NCBI RefSeq assembly: GCF_947331465.1
Contig: NZ_CAMZOK010000001.1
Coordinates: 992,001 to 1,056,000 of the forward strand
Direction: 5' to 3'
DNA: 64,000 nucleotides
From: Shimia sp. Alg240-R146
GTDB lineage: Bacteria; Pseudomonadota; Alphaproteobacteria; Rhodobacterales; Rhodobacteraceae
Of the stretch, positions 1 through 8,079 are shown one piece after another. The position numbers and the translations under genes were made by a program. A model generated the notes under the pieces. The model was not told where the DNA came from, searched no databases, and saw only the letters and a program-made list of their open reading frames with translations. Position 1 is the first letter of the stretch. Each line of letters starts with the position of its first letter.

Positions 1-131
1 GTCGCCAGATATCGGCGCTGAAACGCGATGAGGTGATCTCGTTGGAGGGCAAACGGCATGTGATTGTGCCGGATTACCGACGCTTGCTGAACGAAGCGGG
101 CGACGACTCGGACGGTGGAATGGTGATCTAG
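1..131 (+). CDS. fnrL: FnrL-type Crp/Fnr regulator, 3' end only
   Basis: Only the last 42 codons are in the window (frame starting at base 3, stop TAG at 129-131). The residues RQISALKRDEVISLEGKR, followed by VIVPDY and RRLL, look like the end of a Crp/Fnr winged-helix DNA-binding domain: recognition helix, beta wing, then a short C-terminal tail. FnrL is the oxygen-sensing [4Fe-4S] regulator of Rhodobacteraceae and is commonly encoded next to a universal stress protein gene and ccoNOQP, exactly the order seen here. FNR-type palindromes lie before ccoN, after ccoP, before ccoG and between hemC and hemE, so its likely targets are in this window. The sensory domain and cysteines lie outside, so the FnrL assignment rests on the tail and on context. 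Confidence 0.75.
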   Translation, partial: RQISALKRDEVISLEGKRHVIVPDYRRLLNEAGDDSDGGMVI

Positions 132-153
132 GCCACACACGCAGGTCGATTCG

Positions 154-189
154 AAAAACGCCCGAACGCTGATGCGCCGGGCGTTTTTT
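154..189 (+). terminator. Rho-independent terminator after fnrL
   Basis: AAAACGCCCG and CGGGCGTTTT form a 10-bp stem around a 13-nt loop and run into a T-tract, 23 bases after the fnrL stop. It may also serve the opposing universal stress protein gene. Confidence 0.85.
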
Positions 190-236
190 GTGTCTGCATC
201 CCGACGGTATCGCGTCGGTAAGCCGTCGGTGCGATT

Positions 237-1076
237 TTAATGTGCCATAAATACAGGCATTGTGGCTTGCTCCAGCATGTTTCGGGTCGCGCCGCCCAAA
301 ATGGCCTCGCGGAAACGGGAGTGACCATAGGCGCCCATCACGATCATATCGGCGCTTTTGTCGTTGGCGTGGCGCAACAGCACATCCGACACGCGGGGCT
401 GTGTCTTGGACAGCACGTCGACTTCGACGTGCACGCCGTGGCGTGACAGGAACTGCGACAGCAACCCGCCCGGATCAGAGCGGTTGGGGCCGTGAACTGG
501 TGGGTCAATGACCACCACATGCACCGCGTCAGCGGCTTTCAGGAACGGCAGCGCCGCGCGAGTGGCGACCAGCGCCTCGGCGCTTTCGTTCCAGCCGATG
601 CACACTGTTTTGGGTGTTGTCACAGGCGCTGGCGCGTCTGGCACCATCAGCACGGGTGCCTGACCTTCAAAAAGCGCGGCCTCGATTGTGGGCTCAAGTT
701 CGGTGCCGTGTTTGGGGCCATATGGTTTGGGCAGAATCACGAGATCTGCGAAACGGGCACGCTGTGCCACGTGGCGTCCAAGGTCGGCGATCTGGGCCAC
801 GCCCGAATCGCACGCCCATCGCAATTCGGATGCGCCGAGCACCTTTTTGCATTTCTCTTCGATGGATTCGGCCTCGGAGCGGGCGCGGTTGAGCATTTCC
901 TGCATCATCATCGCATCCGCGCCAGCATAAAAGTATCCGTTTTGGCTGCGGTCTACCCCAAGGGCAAGGACATCCAAATGGGCGTCCTGCGACTCGGCGA
1001 GCGCCATGCCTTGGGCAAGCGGAGAGTCGGAGAAATCTGTGTCTGTCAGGACGCAGAGCAAAGATTTATAGGCCAT
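237..1076 (-). CDS. Universal stress protein, tandem UspA domains
   Basis: The 279-residue product has two UspA-like halves, about 1-145 and 155-279. The second half ends with the family's nucleotide-loop pattern: MIVMGAYGHSRFRE, then GGATRNMLEQATMPVFMAH (G-x2-G-x9-G-S/T type loop). It is a soluble cytoplasmic protein. A gene for a similar-sized Usp protein sits between fnrL and ccoN in related Rhodobacter genomes. It is transcribed away from ccoN and shares a 220-bp divergent region that holds an FNR box at 1191-1204, so low-oxygen control is plausible. Its molecular function is unknown; Usp proteins bind ATP or act as stress regulators. The start ATG at 1076 is preceded on the minus strand by a GGGAACG stretch. 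Confidence 0.85.
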   Translation of the reverse strand: MAYKSLLCVLTDTDFSDSPLAQGMALAESQDAHLDVLALGVDRSQNGYFYAGADAMMMQEMLNRARSEAESIEEKCKKVLGASELRWACDSGVAQIADLGRHVAQRARFADLVILPKPYGPKHGTELEPTIEAALFEGQAPVLMVPDAPAPVTTPKTVCIGWNESAEALVATRAALPFLKAADAVHVVVIDPPVHGPNRSDPGGLLSQFLSRHGVHVEVDVLSKTQPRVSDVLLRHANDKSADMIVMGAYGHSRFREAILGGATRNMLEQATMPVFMAH

Positions 1077-1190
1077 CTTTTCGTTCCCGTGTTATTAAAA
1101 GGTGCACGTCAGAGTTAGCTTTTAAGCCGTGGACAGTTTCCCACCGCGAGCTGGCTTGTCAAATAAGGAATAGATTGTGGGCGCTTCGCC

Positions 1191-1204
1191 TTGACCCAGA
1201 TCAA
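1191..1204. promoter_or_regulatory. FNR/FnrL box in the usp-ccoN divergent region
   Basis: TTGACCCAGATCAA matches the FNR consensus TTGAT-N4-ATCAA at nine of ten positions. It is centred 100 bp before the ccoN start. A class II arrangement (box centred at -41.5) would put the -10 element near 1227-1232 (GATTAA) and transcription start near 1239. Confidence 0.85.
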
Positions 1205-1296
1205 GGTAGGGTATCCGGCAGTCGGCGATTAACAGCTTAGTCTAAATCCGTTCGGACGCACAAAAAAATGAGCCGGACAAGACAAAGGGACGAAAA

Positions 1297-2898
1297 ATGG
1301 TGAATTACTTCAAGCTAATCGTGCTTGGCCTCATCACGCTATTTGCGATGATGGCGGCCAATTTCGCACGAGATTTGGCTTATATGGTGCACGCCTGGAT
1401 TATCATGGCGGTGTCATTTGGCCTGTTTATCTGGACGTTGCGTGGCATGGGACAAACGACCGTGCATCCGCAAGACGAATATATGGATGGCGTGGTCCGA
1501 TATGGCGTCGTCGCTACCGCATTTTGGGGTGTTGTCGGCTTTCTTGTCGGGGTCGTCATCGCCTTTCAGCTCGCCTTTCCAGTGCTGAACTTTGAATGGG
1601 CGCAGGGGTTTGCGAACTTCGGGCGTCTAAGACCGCTGCACACGTCAGCGGTGATTTTTGCGTTTGGCGGCAATGCCTTGCTGGCCACCTCGTTTTACGT
1701 TGTGCAGCGCACCAGTGCGGCCCGGCTTTGGGGCGGCAATCTGGCGTGGTTCGTATTCTGGGGCTATCAGCTTTTCATTGTTCTGGCGGCAACCGGCTAT
1801 TTGCTGGGCGGCACACAGTCCAAGGAATATGCGGAACCTGAGTGGTATGTGGACCTGTGGCTGACCGTTGTTTGGGTGGCGTATCTGGCTGTGTTCCTCG
1901 GCACGATCATCAAACGCAAAGAGCCGCACATCTATGTGGCAAACTGGTTCTATCTGTCCTTCATCGTAACCGTTGCGATGCTGCACGTGGTCAACAACCT
2001 GACCATTCCGGTGTCGATCTGGGGTTCCAAGTCGGTGATCGTCTGGGCCGGTGTGCAAGATGCGATGGTGCAGTGGTGGTATGGCCACAACGCCGTTGGC
2101 TTCTTCCTGACCGCTGGCTTCCTCGGCATGATGTATTACTTCATCCCGAAACAGGCCGAGCGTCCGGTGTTCTCATATAAACTGTCGATCATCCACTTTT
2201 GGGCTTTGATCTTCTTGTATATCTGGGCTGGACCGCACCACCTGCATTACACCGCGTTGCCAGATTGGGCGTCGACCCTTGGCATGGTGTTCTCGATCAT
2301 TTTGTGGATGCCCAGCTGGGGCGGCATGATCAACGGCCTGATGACGCTTTCGGGCGCATGGGACAAGTTGCGCACCGATCCGGTCATCCGGATGATGGTG
2401 ATCTCGGTTGGTTTCTACGGCATGTCGACCTTTGAGGGTCCGATGATGTCGATCCGCGCTGTGAACTCGCTGTCTCACTACACTGACTGGACAATTGGAC
2501 ACGTGCACTCCGGTGCGCTTGGTTGGAACGGCATGATCACCTTTGGTGCTCTGTACTTCCTGACCCCGGTTCTGTGGAAACGTGAGCGTCTTTACTCGCT
2601 GCAACTCGTGAGCTGGCACTTCTGGCTCGCCACCATCGGTATCGTGCTTTACGCAGCGTCGATGTGGGTGACCGGTATCATGGAAGGCCTGATGTGGCGT
2701 GAAGTGGATGCCAACGGCTTCCTGGTGAACTCGTTTGCTGACACCGTTGCTGCGAAGTTCCCGATGTACGTTGTGCGTGGTCTGGGTGGGGTCATGTTCC
2801 TCGCTGGGGCACTCATCATGTGCTACAACCTGTGGATGACTGTACGGAAGTCGCCGGCCAAAGAGGCCAGCCTGTCCGTCGCAGTCCCGGCTGAATAA
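1297..2898 (+). CDS. ccoN: cbb3 cytochrome c oxidase subunit I (CcoN)
   Basis: This is the catalytic haem-copper subunit of the high-affinity cbb3 oxidase, which reduces O2 to water and pumps protons at low oxygen. The 533-residue polytopic protein carries the expected histidines: RPLHTSAV (low-spin haem ligand region), [11 protein letters not shown] (CuB side), GPHHLHY (CuB pair) and [14 protein letters not shown] (haem ligands). It starts the ccoNOQP operon; ccoO begins 14 bp after its stop. The start ATG at 1297 has a GGGACG purine stretch upstream. The FNR box at 1191-1204 predicts induction by FnrL when oxygen falls. Length and motifs are normal for the family. Confidence 0.97.
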   Translation: MVNYFKLIVLGLITLFAMMAANFARDLAYMVHAWIIMAVSFGLFIWTLRGMGQTTVHPQDEYMDGVVRYGVVATAFWGVVGFLVGVVIAFQLAFPVLNFEWAQGFANFGRLRPLHTSAVIFAFGGNALLATSFYVVQRTSAARLWGGNLAWFVFWGYQLFIVLAATGYLLGGTQSKEYAEPEWYVDLWLTVVWVAYLAVFLGTIIKRKEPHIYVANWFYLSFIVTVAMLHVVNNLTIPVSIWGSKSVIVWAGVQDAMVQWWYGHNAVGFFLTAGFLGMMYYFIPKQAERPVFSYKLSIIHFWALIFLYIWAGPHHLHYTALPDWASTLGMVFSIILWMPSWGGMINGLMTLSGAWDKLRTDPVIRMMVISVGFYGMSTFEGPMMSIRAVNSLSHYTDWTIGHVHSGALGWNGMITFGALYFLTPVLWKRERLYSLQLVSWHFWLATIGIVLYAASMWVTGIMEGLMWREVDANGFLVNSFADTVAAKFPMYVVRGLGGVMFLAGALIMCYNLWMTVRKSPAKEASLSVAVPAE

Positions 2899-2912
2899 GG
2901 AGGGCCGGAGCA

Positions 2913-3641
2913 ATGGCAATTCTCGACAAACACAAGATCCTCGAGACCAACGCGACCCTCCTGCTGGTGTTCAGCTTTTTGGTTGTAACCATCGGTGGCA
3001 TCGTGCAAATCGCGCCGCTTTTCTGGCTGGAAAACACCATCGAAGAGGTGGAGGGCATGCGTCCTTACACTCCCCTCGAGATAACCGGTCGTGAAATCTA
3101 CATTCGTGAAGGGTGCTACGTCTGTCACAGTCAGATGATCCGTCCGATGCGCGACGAAGTGGAGCGCTACGGTCACTACTCACTGGCTGCGGAATCCAAG
3201 TGGGACCACCCGTTCCAGTGGGGATCCAAACGGACCGGTCCTGATCTGGCTCGTGTGGGTGGTCGTTACTCGGATGAGTGGCACGTAGATCACATGCGTA
3301 ATCCGCAGAGTGTGGTGCCGGAATCGGTGATGCCCAAGTATGGCTTTCTTGAGAAAAAGAAAATCGATGGGAAATACATCGGTGATCTTTTGAACGCCAA
3401 TGCGATTGTCGGTGTGCCTTACACCGAGGACATGATCGCAAGCGCGCAGGCCGACTTTGCTGCGCAGGCTGATCCGGACAGCGATTACGACGGGCTGCTT
3501 GAGCGTTACGGCGACAACGTCAATGTGCGCAACTTTGATGGCAATCCGGGTGTGAGTGAACTGGATGCGTTGATCGCATACATGCAGATGTTGGGCACGT
3601 TGGTTGATTTCTCGACCTTCACGCCGGACGCATCGCGCTAG
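2913..3641 (+). CDS. ccoO: cbb3 oxidase monohaem c subunit (CcoO)
   Basis: This is the membrane-anchored monohaem cytochrome c subunit that passes electrons to CcoN. One N-terminal membrane helix (about residues 14-37) is followed by a periplasmic domain with a single haem-binding site, C68-YV-C71-H72. The sequence after it, [10 protein letters not shown], is characteristic of CcoO, and a Met-containing segment near residue 140 ([10 protein letters not shown]) is the likely sixth haem ligand. Length 242 residues is typical. A strong ribosome binding site (AAGGAGG) lies before the ATG. It is the second gene of ccoNOQP. Confidence 0.97.
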   Translation: MAILDKHKILETNATLLLVFSFLVVTIGGIVQIAPLFWLENTIEEVEGMRPYTPLEITGREIYIREGCYVCHSQMIRPMRDEVERYGHYSLAAESKWDHPFQWGSKRTGPDLARVGGRYSDEWHVDHMRNPQSVVPESVMPKYGFLEKKKIDGKYIGDLLNANAIVGVPYTEDMIASAQADFAAQADPDSDYDGLLERYGDNVNVRNFDGNPGVSELDALIAYMQMLGTLVDFSTFTPDASR

Positions 3642-3652
3642 GAGGGGAGACC

Positions 3653-3838
3653 ATGGAAACATATTCTTTCCTCAGAGAGTTCGCTGACAGTTGGATGTTG
3701 CTGTTCTTGTTCGTGTTCTTCCTTGGAATCGTTGCTTGGGTATTCCGCCCGGGCTCGACCAAGGAATATCACGACACCGCCGACATCCCTTTCCGGCACG
3801 ACGACAAACCCGCCACGGATAAGGAGGCGAGGCCATGA
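3653..3838 (+). CDS. ccoQ: cbb3 oxidase small subunit (CcoQ)
   Basis: This 61-residue protein has one membrane helix (about residues 12-31, rich in Leu and Phe) and a hydrophilic tail with FRHDDKP, the usual form of CcoQ/FixQ. CcoQ stabilises the assembled cbb3 complex and in Rhodobacter has been linked to oxygen signalling through the oxidase. An AGGAGGGGAGACC stretch gives an excellent ribosome binding site. Its last four bases (ATGA) overlap the start of ccoP, implying translational coupling. Confidence 0.95.
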   Translation: METYSFLREFADSWMLLFLFVFFLGIVAWVFRPGSTKEYHDTADIPFRHDDKPATDKEARP

Positions 3839-4701
3839 GCAAACCGTCAAAGAAATTCGACAATGATCCGTCCACAACAGGTCACAGCTGGGACGGCATC
3901 GAAGAATTCAACAACCCGCTGCCACGGTGGTGGCTGTGGACCTTCTATGTCTGCATCATCTGGGGCATCGGCTACACCATTGCCTACCCCGCATGGCCAG
4001 GCATCAAAGGGGCCACGGCAGGTATGTTGGGCTGGTCGACGCGCGCCAATGTGGCGGCTGACATCCAGAGCGCCGAAGACAAATTGGCGCCGATCAACGC
4101 CAAGCTGGAAGCGGCGGAATTGACCCAGATTTCGACGGATCCCGAGCTTGGGCCGTACGCGGCGTCGGCCGGGTCGGCTGTGTTCAAGACCTGGTGTGCC
4201 CAGTGTCACGGCTCTGGCGCCGCGGGTGCCAAGGGCTATCCCAACCTGTTGGACAACGACTGGCTGTGGGGCGGTGACATTGAGAACATCTATCTCACTG
4301 TGAAGCACGGCATTCGCAATGAAGAAGACGGCGATGCGCGGTATTCCCAGATGCCTGCCTTTGGTGATGACTACCTGGAAGATTCTGCCATCGACGCTGT
4401 CTCGAACTACGTGATGTCGCTGTCGGGTGAGCCGAAAGATGCGTCTGTTGTTGCAGCGGGTGCTGAGGTCTTTGCCGAAGATTGTGCGTCTTGTCACATG
4501 GAAGACGGCACAGGCGATCGGGACCAAGGGGCACCAAACCTCGCGGACGCGATCTGGCTCTATGGTGGCGACTACGACACCATCGTGGAGACAGTCACCT
4601 ACAGCCGGTATGGCGTGATGCCGTCGTGGGGCAATCGCCTGAGCGAAGCGCAAGTGCGGGCCGTGTCTGCTTATGTGCACCAACTTGGTGGCGGCGAGTA
4701 A
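3835..4701 (+). CDS. ccoP: cbb3 oxidase dihaem c subunit (CcoP)
   Basis: This is the dihaem cytochrome c subunit that receives electrons for the oxidase. In order: an N-terminal cytoplasmic stretch ending PLPRWW, one membrane helix (about residues 32-52), a linker helix, then two cytochrome c domains with haem sites C121-AQ-C124-H125 and C217-AS-C220-H221. The 288-residue length is standard. It overlaps ccoQ by four bases and is the last structural gene, followed by a strong terminator. Confidence 0.97.
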   Translation: MSKPSKKFDNDPSTTGHSWDGIEEFNNPLPRWWLWTFYVCIIWGIGYTIAYPAWPGIKGATAGMLGWSTRANVAADIQSAEDKLAPINAKLEAAELTQISTDPELGPYAASAGSAVFKTWCAQCHGSGAAGAKGYPNLLDNDWLWGGDIENIYLTVKHGIRNEEDGDARYSQMPAFGDDYLEDSAIDAVSNYVMSLSGEPKDASVVAAGAEVFAEDCASCHMEDGTGDRDQGAPNLADAIWLYGGDYDTIVETVTYSRYGVMPSWGNRLSEAQVRAVSAYVHQLGGGE

Positions 4702-4726
4702 CACCGCGCCTCAGGGCAAATGATTT

Positions 4727-4754
4727 GGGCCATCCTTCGGGGTGGCCCTTTTTG
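4727..4754 (+). terminator. Terminator of ccoNOQP
   Basis: GGGCCATCC and GGTGGCCC form a stem with a short TTCG-containing loop followed by TTTTT, 26 bases after the ccoP stop. Confidence 0.9.
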
Positions 4755-5078
4755 TTGGGACGGGTGCGGGGCCTGTCAAAAACTTTCGCTGCGGCCGGCA
4801 AGATTGACCGAGATCAAAGTCGCGCGCGGGAATCAGGCTTAAGCTATTGTTAAGAGGTCGCTGCGCCTAGGTCCGGCGGCTCTTGGATGCCCTGTCACAG
4901 GGCAATGGTATCGGTCTTTCCGTCCTGTTCGCGCGTTTCCTGGAAAGGCCGATACCCTATTCCTCCCACTTTTTCGGAAAAACGTCTTGCGGATTGCGCC
5001 AATTCATTCGCGCATTGTGCCAATCCGGTGGGACTTGTGCCATAGTGTGGCGTCGTATTGTCGGTCAGGGGACCATTG
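4755..5078 (+). other. Gene-free stretch with two hairpins; possible small RNA or long leader
   Basis: Apart from the FNR box at 4804-4817, two inverted repeats stand out. GCCCTGT-C-ACAGGGC (4889-4903) is a perfect 7-bp palindrome. GGTATCGGTCTTTCC (4907-4921) pairs with GGAAAGGCCGATACC (4942-4956) through 15 pairs with one G-U, around a 20-nt loop. A pyrimidine-rich TTCCTCCC follows at about 4961-4968, which could pair with a Shine-Dalgarno sequence. No open frame here looks like a real protein. It could be a small RNA, or the leader of the AraC-type gene at 5079. Confidence 0.45.
4804..4817. promoter_or_regulatory. FNR/FnrL box downstream of ccoP
   Basis: TTGACCGAGATCAA matches TTGAT-N4-ATCAA at nine of ten positions and is almost identical to the box before ccoN. 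The next recognisable gene starts 262 bp away. A class II spacing would place a -10 element at 4840-4845 (TAAGCT, fitting TAnnnT), with transcription starting near 4852, just before two hairpins. Confidence 0.8.
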
Positions 5079-6074
5079 ATGCAAAAGCAGCCACGTTATC
5101 CAATTCAGAAGATGTCGATGCAGATGTTTGATTTGTTGGGTCTGCCCACCGAGAGAATCCTCCGACGGGCGGGTATGCCGTCCGATTTCGTGCAACAGGA
5201 TCCCCGCGGCATCACTGCGGCGCAGTTTTATGCGGTTTGGGACGCCATAGAAGAAGAAGCGTACGGCCGCGACATTCCGATGCGCATGGCGCGCGCGCTT
5301 GCCAAGGGACCGTTTGCGCCGGCGCTATTTGCGTTTTCCTGTAGCCCCAACATCGCTGTCGGCCTAGAGCGGTTGGCGGTGTTCAAGCCATTGGTCGCGC
5401 CGATCCGGTTGGGGATTACCCAAACCAAAACTGAGGTGAAACTGGACTTTGCCACCTCCGATCCGGCATTTGTCATGCCGGACATCATGATTGCCTTTGA
5501 GTTGGTCTACTTCCTTGAAATCTGTCGCAATTTCACGGGTGTGGACATTGTGCCTGTAGGCGTTGAGATGCCGCATTTGCGGGTGGATCAGGGCGATTAT
5601 GATCGGTTTTTTGGGCGGCGTGCGGCTGATGGCGGCGGCCCCAGCCTAACCCTTTCGCGAGAAGACGCGTATCGACCGCTTATCTCGGAAAACGCCGAGC
5701 TTTGGGCCGGGTTTGAACGGGAATTGACCAAGCAGTTGGCCGAGCAAAAGCGCAACACGCCGATGGCGCTGCGGGTGCGCAACGCGCTTTTGGAGCTTTT
5801 GCCAGCGGGGCAGGCATCGGTGGACGCAGTCTGTGCGCGATTGCTGACAAGTCGTCGCAGCCTACAGCGCCATTTGAGCGCCGAAGGCGAAACGTTTCAG
5901 AACGTTTTGGATGCGACGCGGTCGGATTTGTCGATGGTCTATTTGCGGCGCGGCGACATGAGTGTCGAGGAGATCTCTTATTTGTTGGCCTATCGCGACC
6001 CGAACAGTTTTTACCGTGCGTTCCACAGTTGGACCGGATTAACACCCAGTCAGGCGCGGCTGGAGGAGGCCTGA
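5079..6074 (+). CDS. AraC-family transcriptional regulator
   Basis: The 331-residue product has an N-terminal AraC-like ligand-binding region of the type that starts FDLLGLPTERILRRAGM (about 15-215) and a C-terminal AraC helix-turn-helix (about 230-330). The C-terminal part includes SRRSLQRHLSAEGETF, VEEISYLLAYRDPNSFYRAF and WTGLTPSQ. I chose the ATG at 5079 because AGGGGA lies 6 bp upstream; a TTG 21 bases earlier is in frame but lacks a good site. It lies alone between ccoNOQP and ccoGHIS, both FNR-linked, and may itself be read from the FNR box 262 bp upstream. The ligand is unknown, and regulation of oxidase genes is only a guess from position. Confidence 0.85.
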   Translation: MQKQPRYPIQKMSMQMFDLLGLPTERILRRAGMPSDFVQQDPRGITAAQFYAVWDAIEEEAYGRDIPMRMARALAKGPFAPALFAFSCSPNIAVGLERLAVFKPLVAPIRLGITQTKTEVKLDFATSDPAFVMPDIMIAFELVYFLEICRNFTGVDIVPVGVEMPHLRVDQGDYDRFFGRRAADGGGPSLTLSREDAYRPLISENAELWAGFERELTKQLAEQKRNTPMALRVRNALLELLPAGQASVDAVCARLLTSRRSLQRHLSAEGETFQNVLDATRSDLSMVYLRRGDMSVEEISYLLAYRDPNSFYRAFHSWTGLTPSQARLEEA

Positions 6075-6116
6075 AAAACCAAGGCCTTGCTAAAAGTTGA
6101 CTCAGAGATGTGTGAT

Positions 6117-6130
6117 TTGACACAGGTCAA
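6117..6130. promoter_or_regulatory. FNR/FnrL box before ccoGHIS
   Basis: TTGACACAGGTCAA matches the FNR consensus at eight of ten positions (both half sites have the C/G variant). It is centred about 60 bp before the ccoG start, a normal activator distance. Confidence 0.75.
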
Positions 6131-6182
6131 AGCTACAAAGTGCTAAGATGGGCGAAATACCGCTTAGATTTCATTGCCATGA

Positions 6183-7619
6183 GTGAGTGATTCCGTGACC
6201 ACGCCCCCCGAGCCTTCGCTGTATGCGGCCCGCGAGCCGATTTTCCCCAAACGTGTGAAAGGCAGCTTTCGGAGCCTGAAGTGGTACATCATGGCGTTCG
6301 CCTTGGGGGTCTATTACCTGATGCCGTTGTTGCGTTGGGACAGAGGCCCCAGCCTGCCGGATCAGGCGGTTTTGATCGACCTTGGAAGCCGGCGGTTTTT
6401 CTTTTTCATGATCGAGATTTGGCCGCACGAATTTTACTTCGTAGCGGGTTTGTTGATCATGGCGGGGCTTGGGTTGTTCCTGTTTACCTCGGCAGCGGGG
6501 CGGGTGTGGTGCGGCTATGCCTGCCCTCAGACGGTCTGGACCGACTTGTTTATTCTGGTGGAGCGCTGGATCGAGGGTGACCGCAACGCGCGCCTGCGTC
6601 TGCATCGCCAGAAAAAGCTCGATTTCCGCAAAGTGCGCCTGCGGGTGACCAAGTGGATTTCGTGGCTTTTGATCGGGCTCGCGACCGGCGGGGCTTGGGT
6701 GTTTTATTTTGCGGATGCGCCTACGTTGGCCGTGGATCTGGTGACCGGTCAAGCGCATCCGGCGGCCTATACCACTATGGCGATCTTGACGCTTACGACC
6801 TTTTTCTTTGGTGGTTTTGCGCGCGAACAGATTTGTATCTATGCCTGCCCGTGGCCGCGCATTCAGGCCGCGATGATGGACGAGGATACGCTGACCATCG
6901 GGTATCGCGAGTGGCGCGGGGAGCCACGCAAAGCGCGCGGCGTTGACGAGGACACTCAAGGCGATTGTATCAACTGCATGGCGTGCGTGAACGTGTGCCC
7001 TGTGGGCATCGATATTCGCGATGGACAGCAGATGGAGTGCATCACCTGCGGATTGTGCATTGATGCGTGTGACGACATCATGGACAAGATCGGCAAGCCG
7101 CGCGGGTTGGTTGATTATCTGGCTCTGTCAGATGAACCTCGGGAGCGCGATGGCGGCGCCCCGCGTCCGGCCTGGCAGCACATTCTGCGGCCCCGGACGA
7201 TCCTTTACACAACGCTTTGGTCCGTGGTGGGCATCGCGCTTGTGGTGGCTTTGTTCATGCGGTCAGACATTGAGTTGACGGTGGCGCCGGTGCGTAACCC
7301 GACCTTTGTGACTCTGTCGGATGGGTCAATCCGCAATACATATGAGGTGCGCTTGCGCAACAAACATGGCGAGGACCGCCCGTTCCGGATTACAGTAAAA
7401 GGCGATTTGACCTTGCGGATTGATCTGGAAGGCACGGCATATGAGACAGTCACGGTGCCAGCGGACCAGATGCTGAACCAGCGGGTCTACGTGATCGCGC
7501 CCAAAGGCTCGGAACCGGCAGCCGGCGATTTGACGCCGTTCCGGTTCTGGATTGAGGACATCAGCAACGGAGATCGTGTACACAAGGATACGGTCTTTAA
7601 CGGAAGGGGCACAAGATGA
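6183..7619 (+). CDS. ccoG: CcoG/RdxA-type Fe-S protein for cbb3 assembly
   Basis: This polytopic membrane protein has ferredoxin-type clusters; CcoG has been shown in Rhodobacter to reduce Cu(II) to Cu(I) for cbb3 oxidase maturation. The 478-residue protein contains WCGYACPQTVW and CIYACPWPRIQ in membrane-proximal segments. A dicluster ferredoxin domain follows (CINCMACVNVCPVGID and ECITCGLCIDACD, about 260-300), then a last membrane helix and an Ig-like C-terminal domain (about 365-478). The start is GTG at 6183: the ATG four bases earlier runs into a stop at its fourth codon. The stop overlaps ccoH by four bases. Confidence 0.95.
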   Translation: MSDSVTTPPEPSLYAAREPIFPKRVKGSFRSLKWYIMAFALGVYYLMPLLRWDRGPSLPDQAVLIDLGSRRFFFFMIEIWPHEFYFVAGLLIMAGLGLFLFTSAAGRVWCGYACPQTVWTDLFILVERWIEGDRNARLRLHRQKKLDFRKVRLRVTKWISWLLIGLATGGAWVFYFADAPTLAVDLVTGQAHPAAYTTMAILTLTTFFFGGFAREQICIYACPWPRIQAAMMDEDTLTIGYREWRGEPRKARGVDEDTQGDCINCMACVNVCPVGIDIRDGQQMECITCGLCIDACDDIMDKIGKPRGLVDYLALSDEPRERDGGAPRPAWQHILRPRTILYTTLWSVVGIALVVALFMRSDIELTVAPVRNPTFVTLSDGSIRNTYEVRLRNKHGEDRPFRITVKGDLTLRIDLEGTAYETVTVPADQMLNQRVYVIAPKGSEPAAGDLTPFRFWIEDISNGDRVHKDTVFNGRGTR

Positions 7620-8077
7620 GCGAACGTAAGTTCACCGGCCGCCATGCCTTGATGATTTTTGTCGGGGCGTTTGGCATCATTATCGCGGTTAATTTGGCGC
7701 TGGCCTACAACGCGGTGGCAACGTTTCCGGGGCTGGAAGTGAAAAACTCCTATGTGGCGAGCCAAGAGTTCAACACAAAGAAAGCCGCGCAGGAGACATT
7801 GGGATGGACCGTCGACGCGCGCGCCAAAGGCGGGCTTTTGATCCTGTCGATCACCGATGCGGACGGCAAGCCGGTGCAAGTCAGCGCGCTGGATGCGGTG
7901 CTTGGTCGGGCGACCCATGTCCAAGACGATACACGTCCGGATTTTCAGTTTGATGGCACTGCTTATGTGGCGCGTGAAGAGCTGGAGCCCGGCAACTGGA
8001 ACATCCGTATGAAAGCGACGGCGCTGGATGGTACGGCGTTTGAACAACGTGTGGTGCTGCGGGTTCAGAAAGGCTGA
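7616..8077 (+). CDS. ccoH: FixH/CcoH-family cbb3 assembly protein
   Basis: The 153-residue protein has one N-terminal membrane helix (about 12-31) and a periplasmic beta-rich domain typical of FixH/CcoH, including GWTVDAR and a C-terminal WNIRMKA strand. CcoH is needed for stable assembly of the cbb3 complex. It overlaps ccoG (ATGA) and is followed two bases later by ccoI, so ccoGHIS reads as one operon. Confidence 0.93.
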   Translation: MSERKFTGRHALMIFVGAFGIIIAVNLALAYNAVATFPGLEVKNSYVASQEFNTKKAAQETLGWTVDARAKGGLLILSITDADGKPVQVSALDAVLGRATHVQDDTRPDFQFDGTAYVAREELEPGNWNIRMKATALDGTAFEQRVVLRVQKG

Positions 8078-8079
8078 GT

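Noticed and set aside
4883..5131. Open frame of about 82 codons after the FNR box
   Set aside because: It runs through the hairpins into the AraC gene in another frame, has no ribosome binding site and no recognisable domain.
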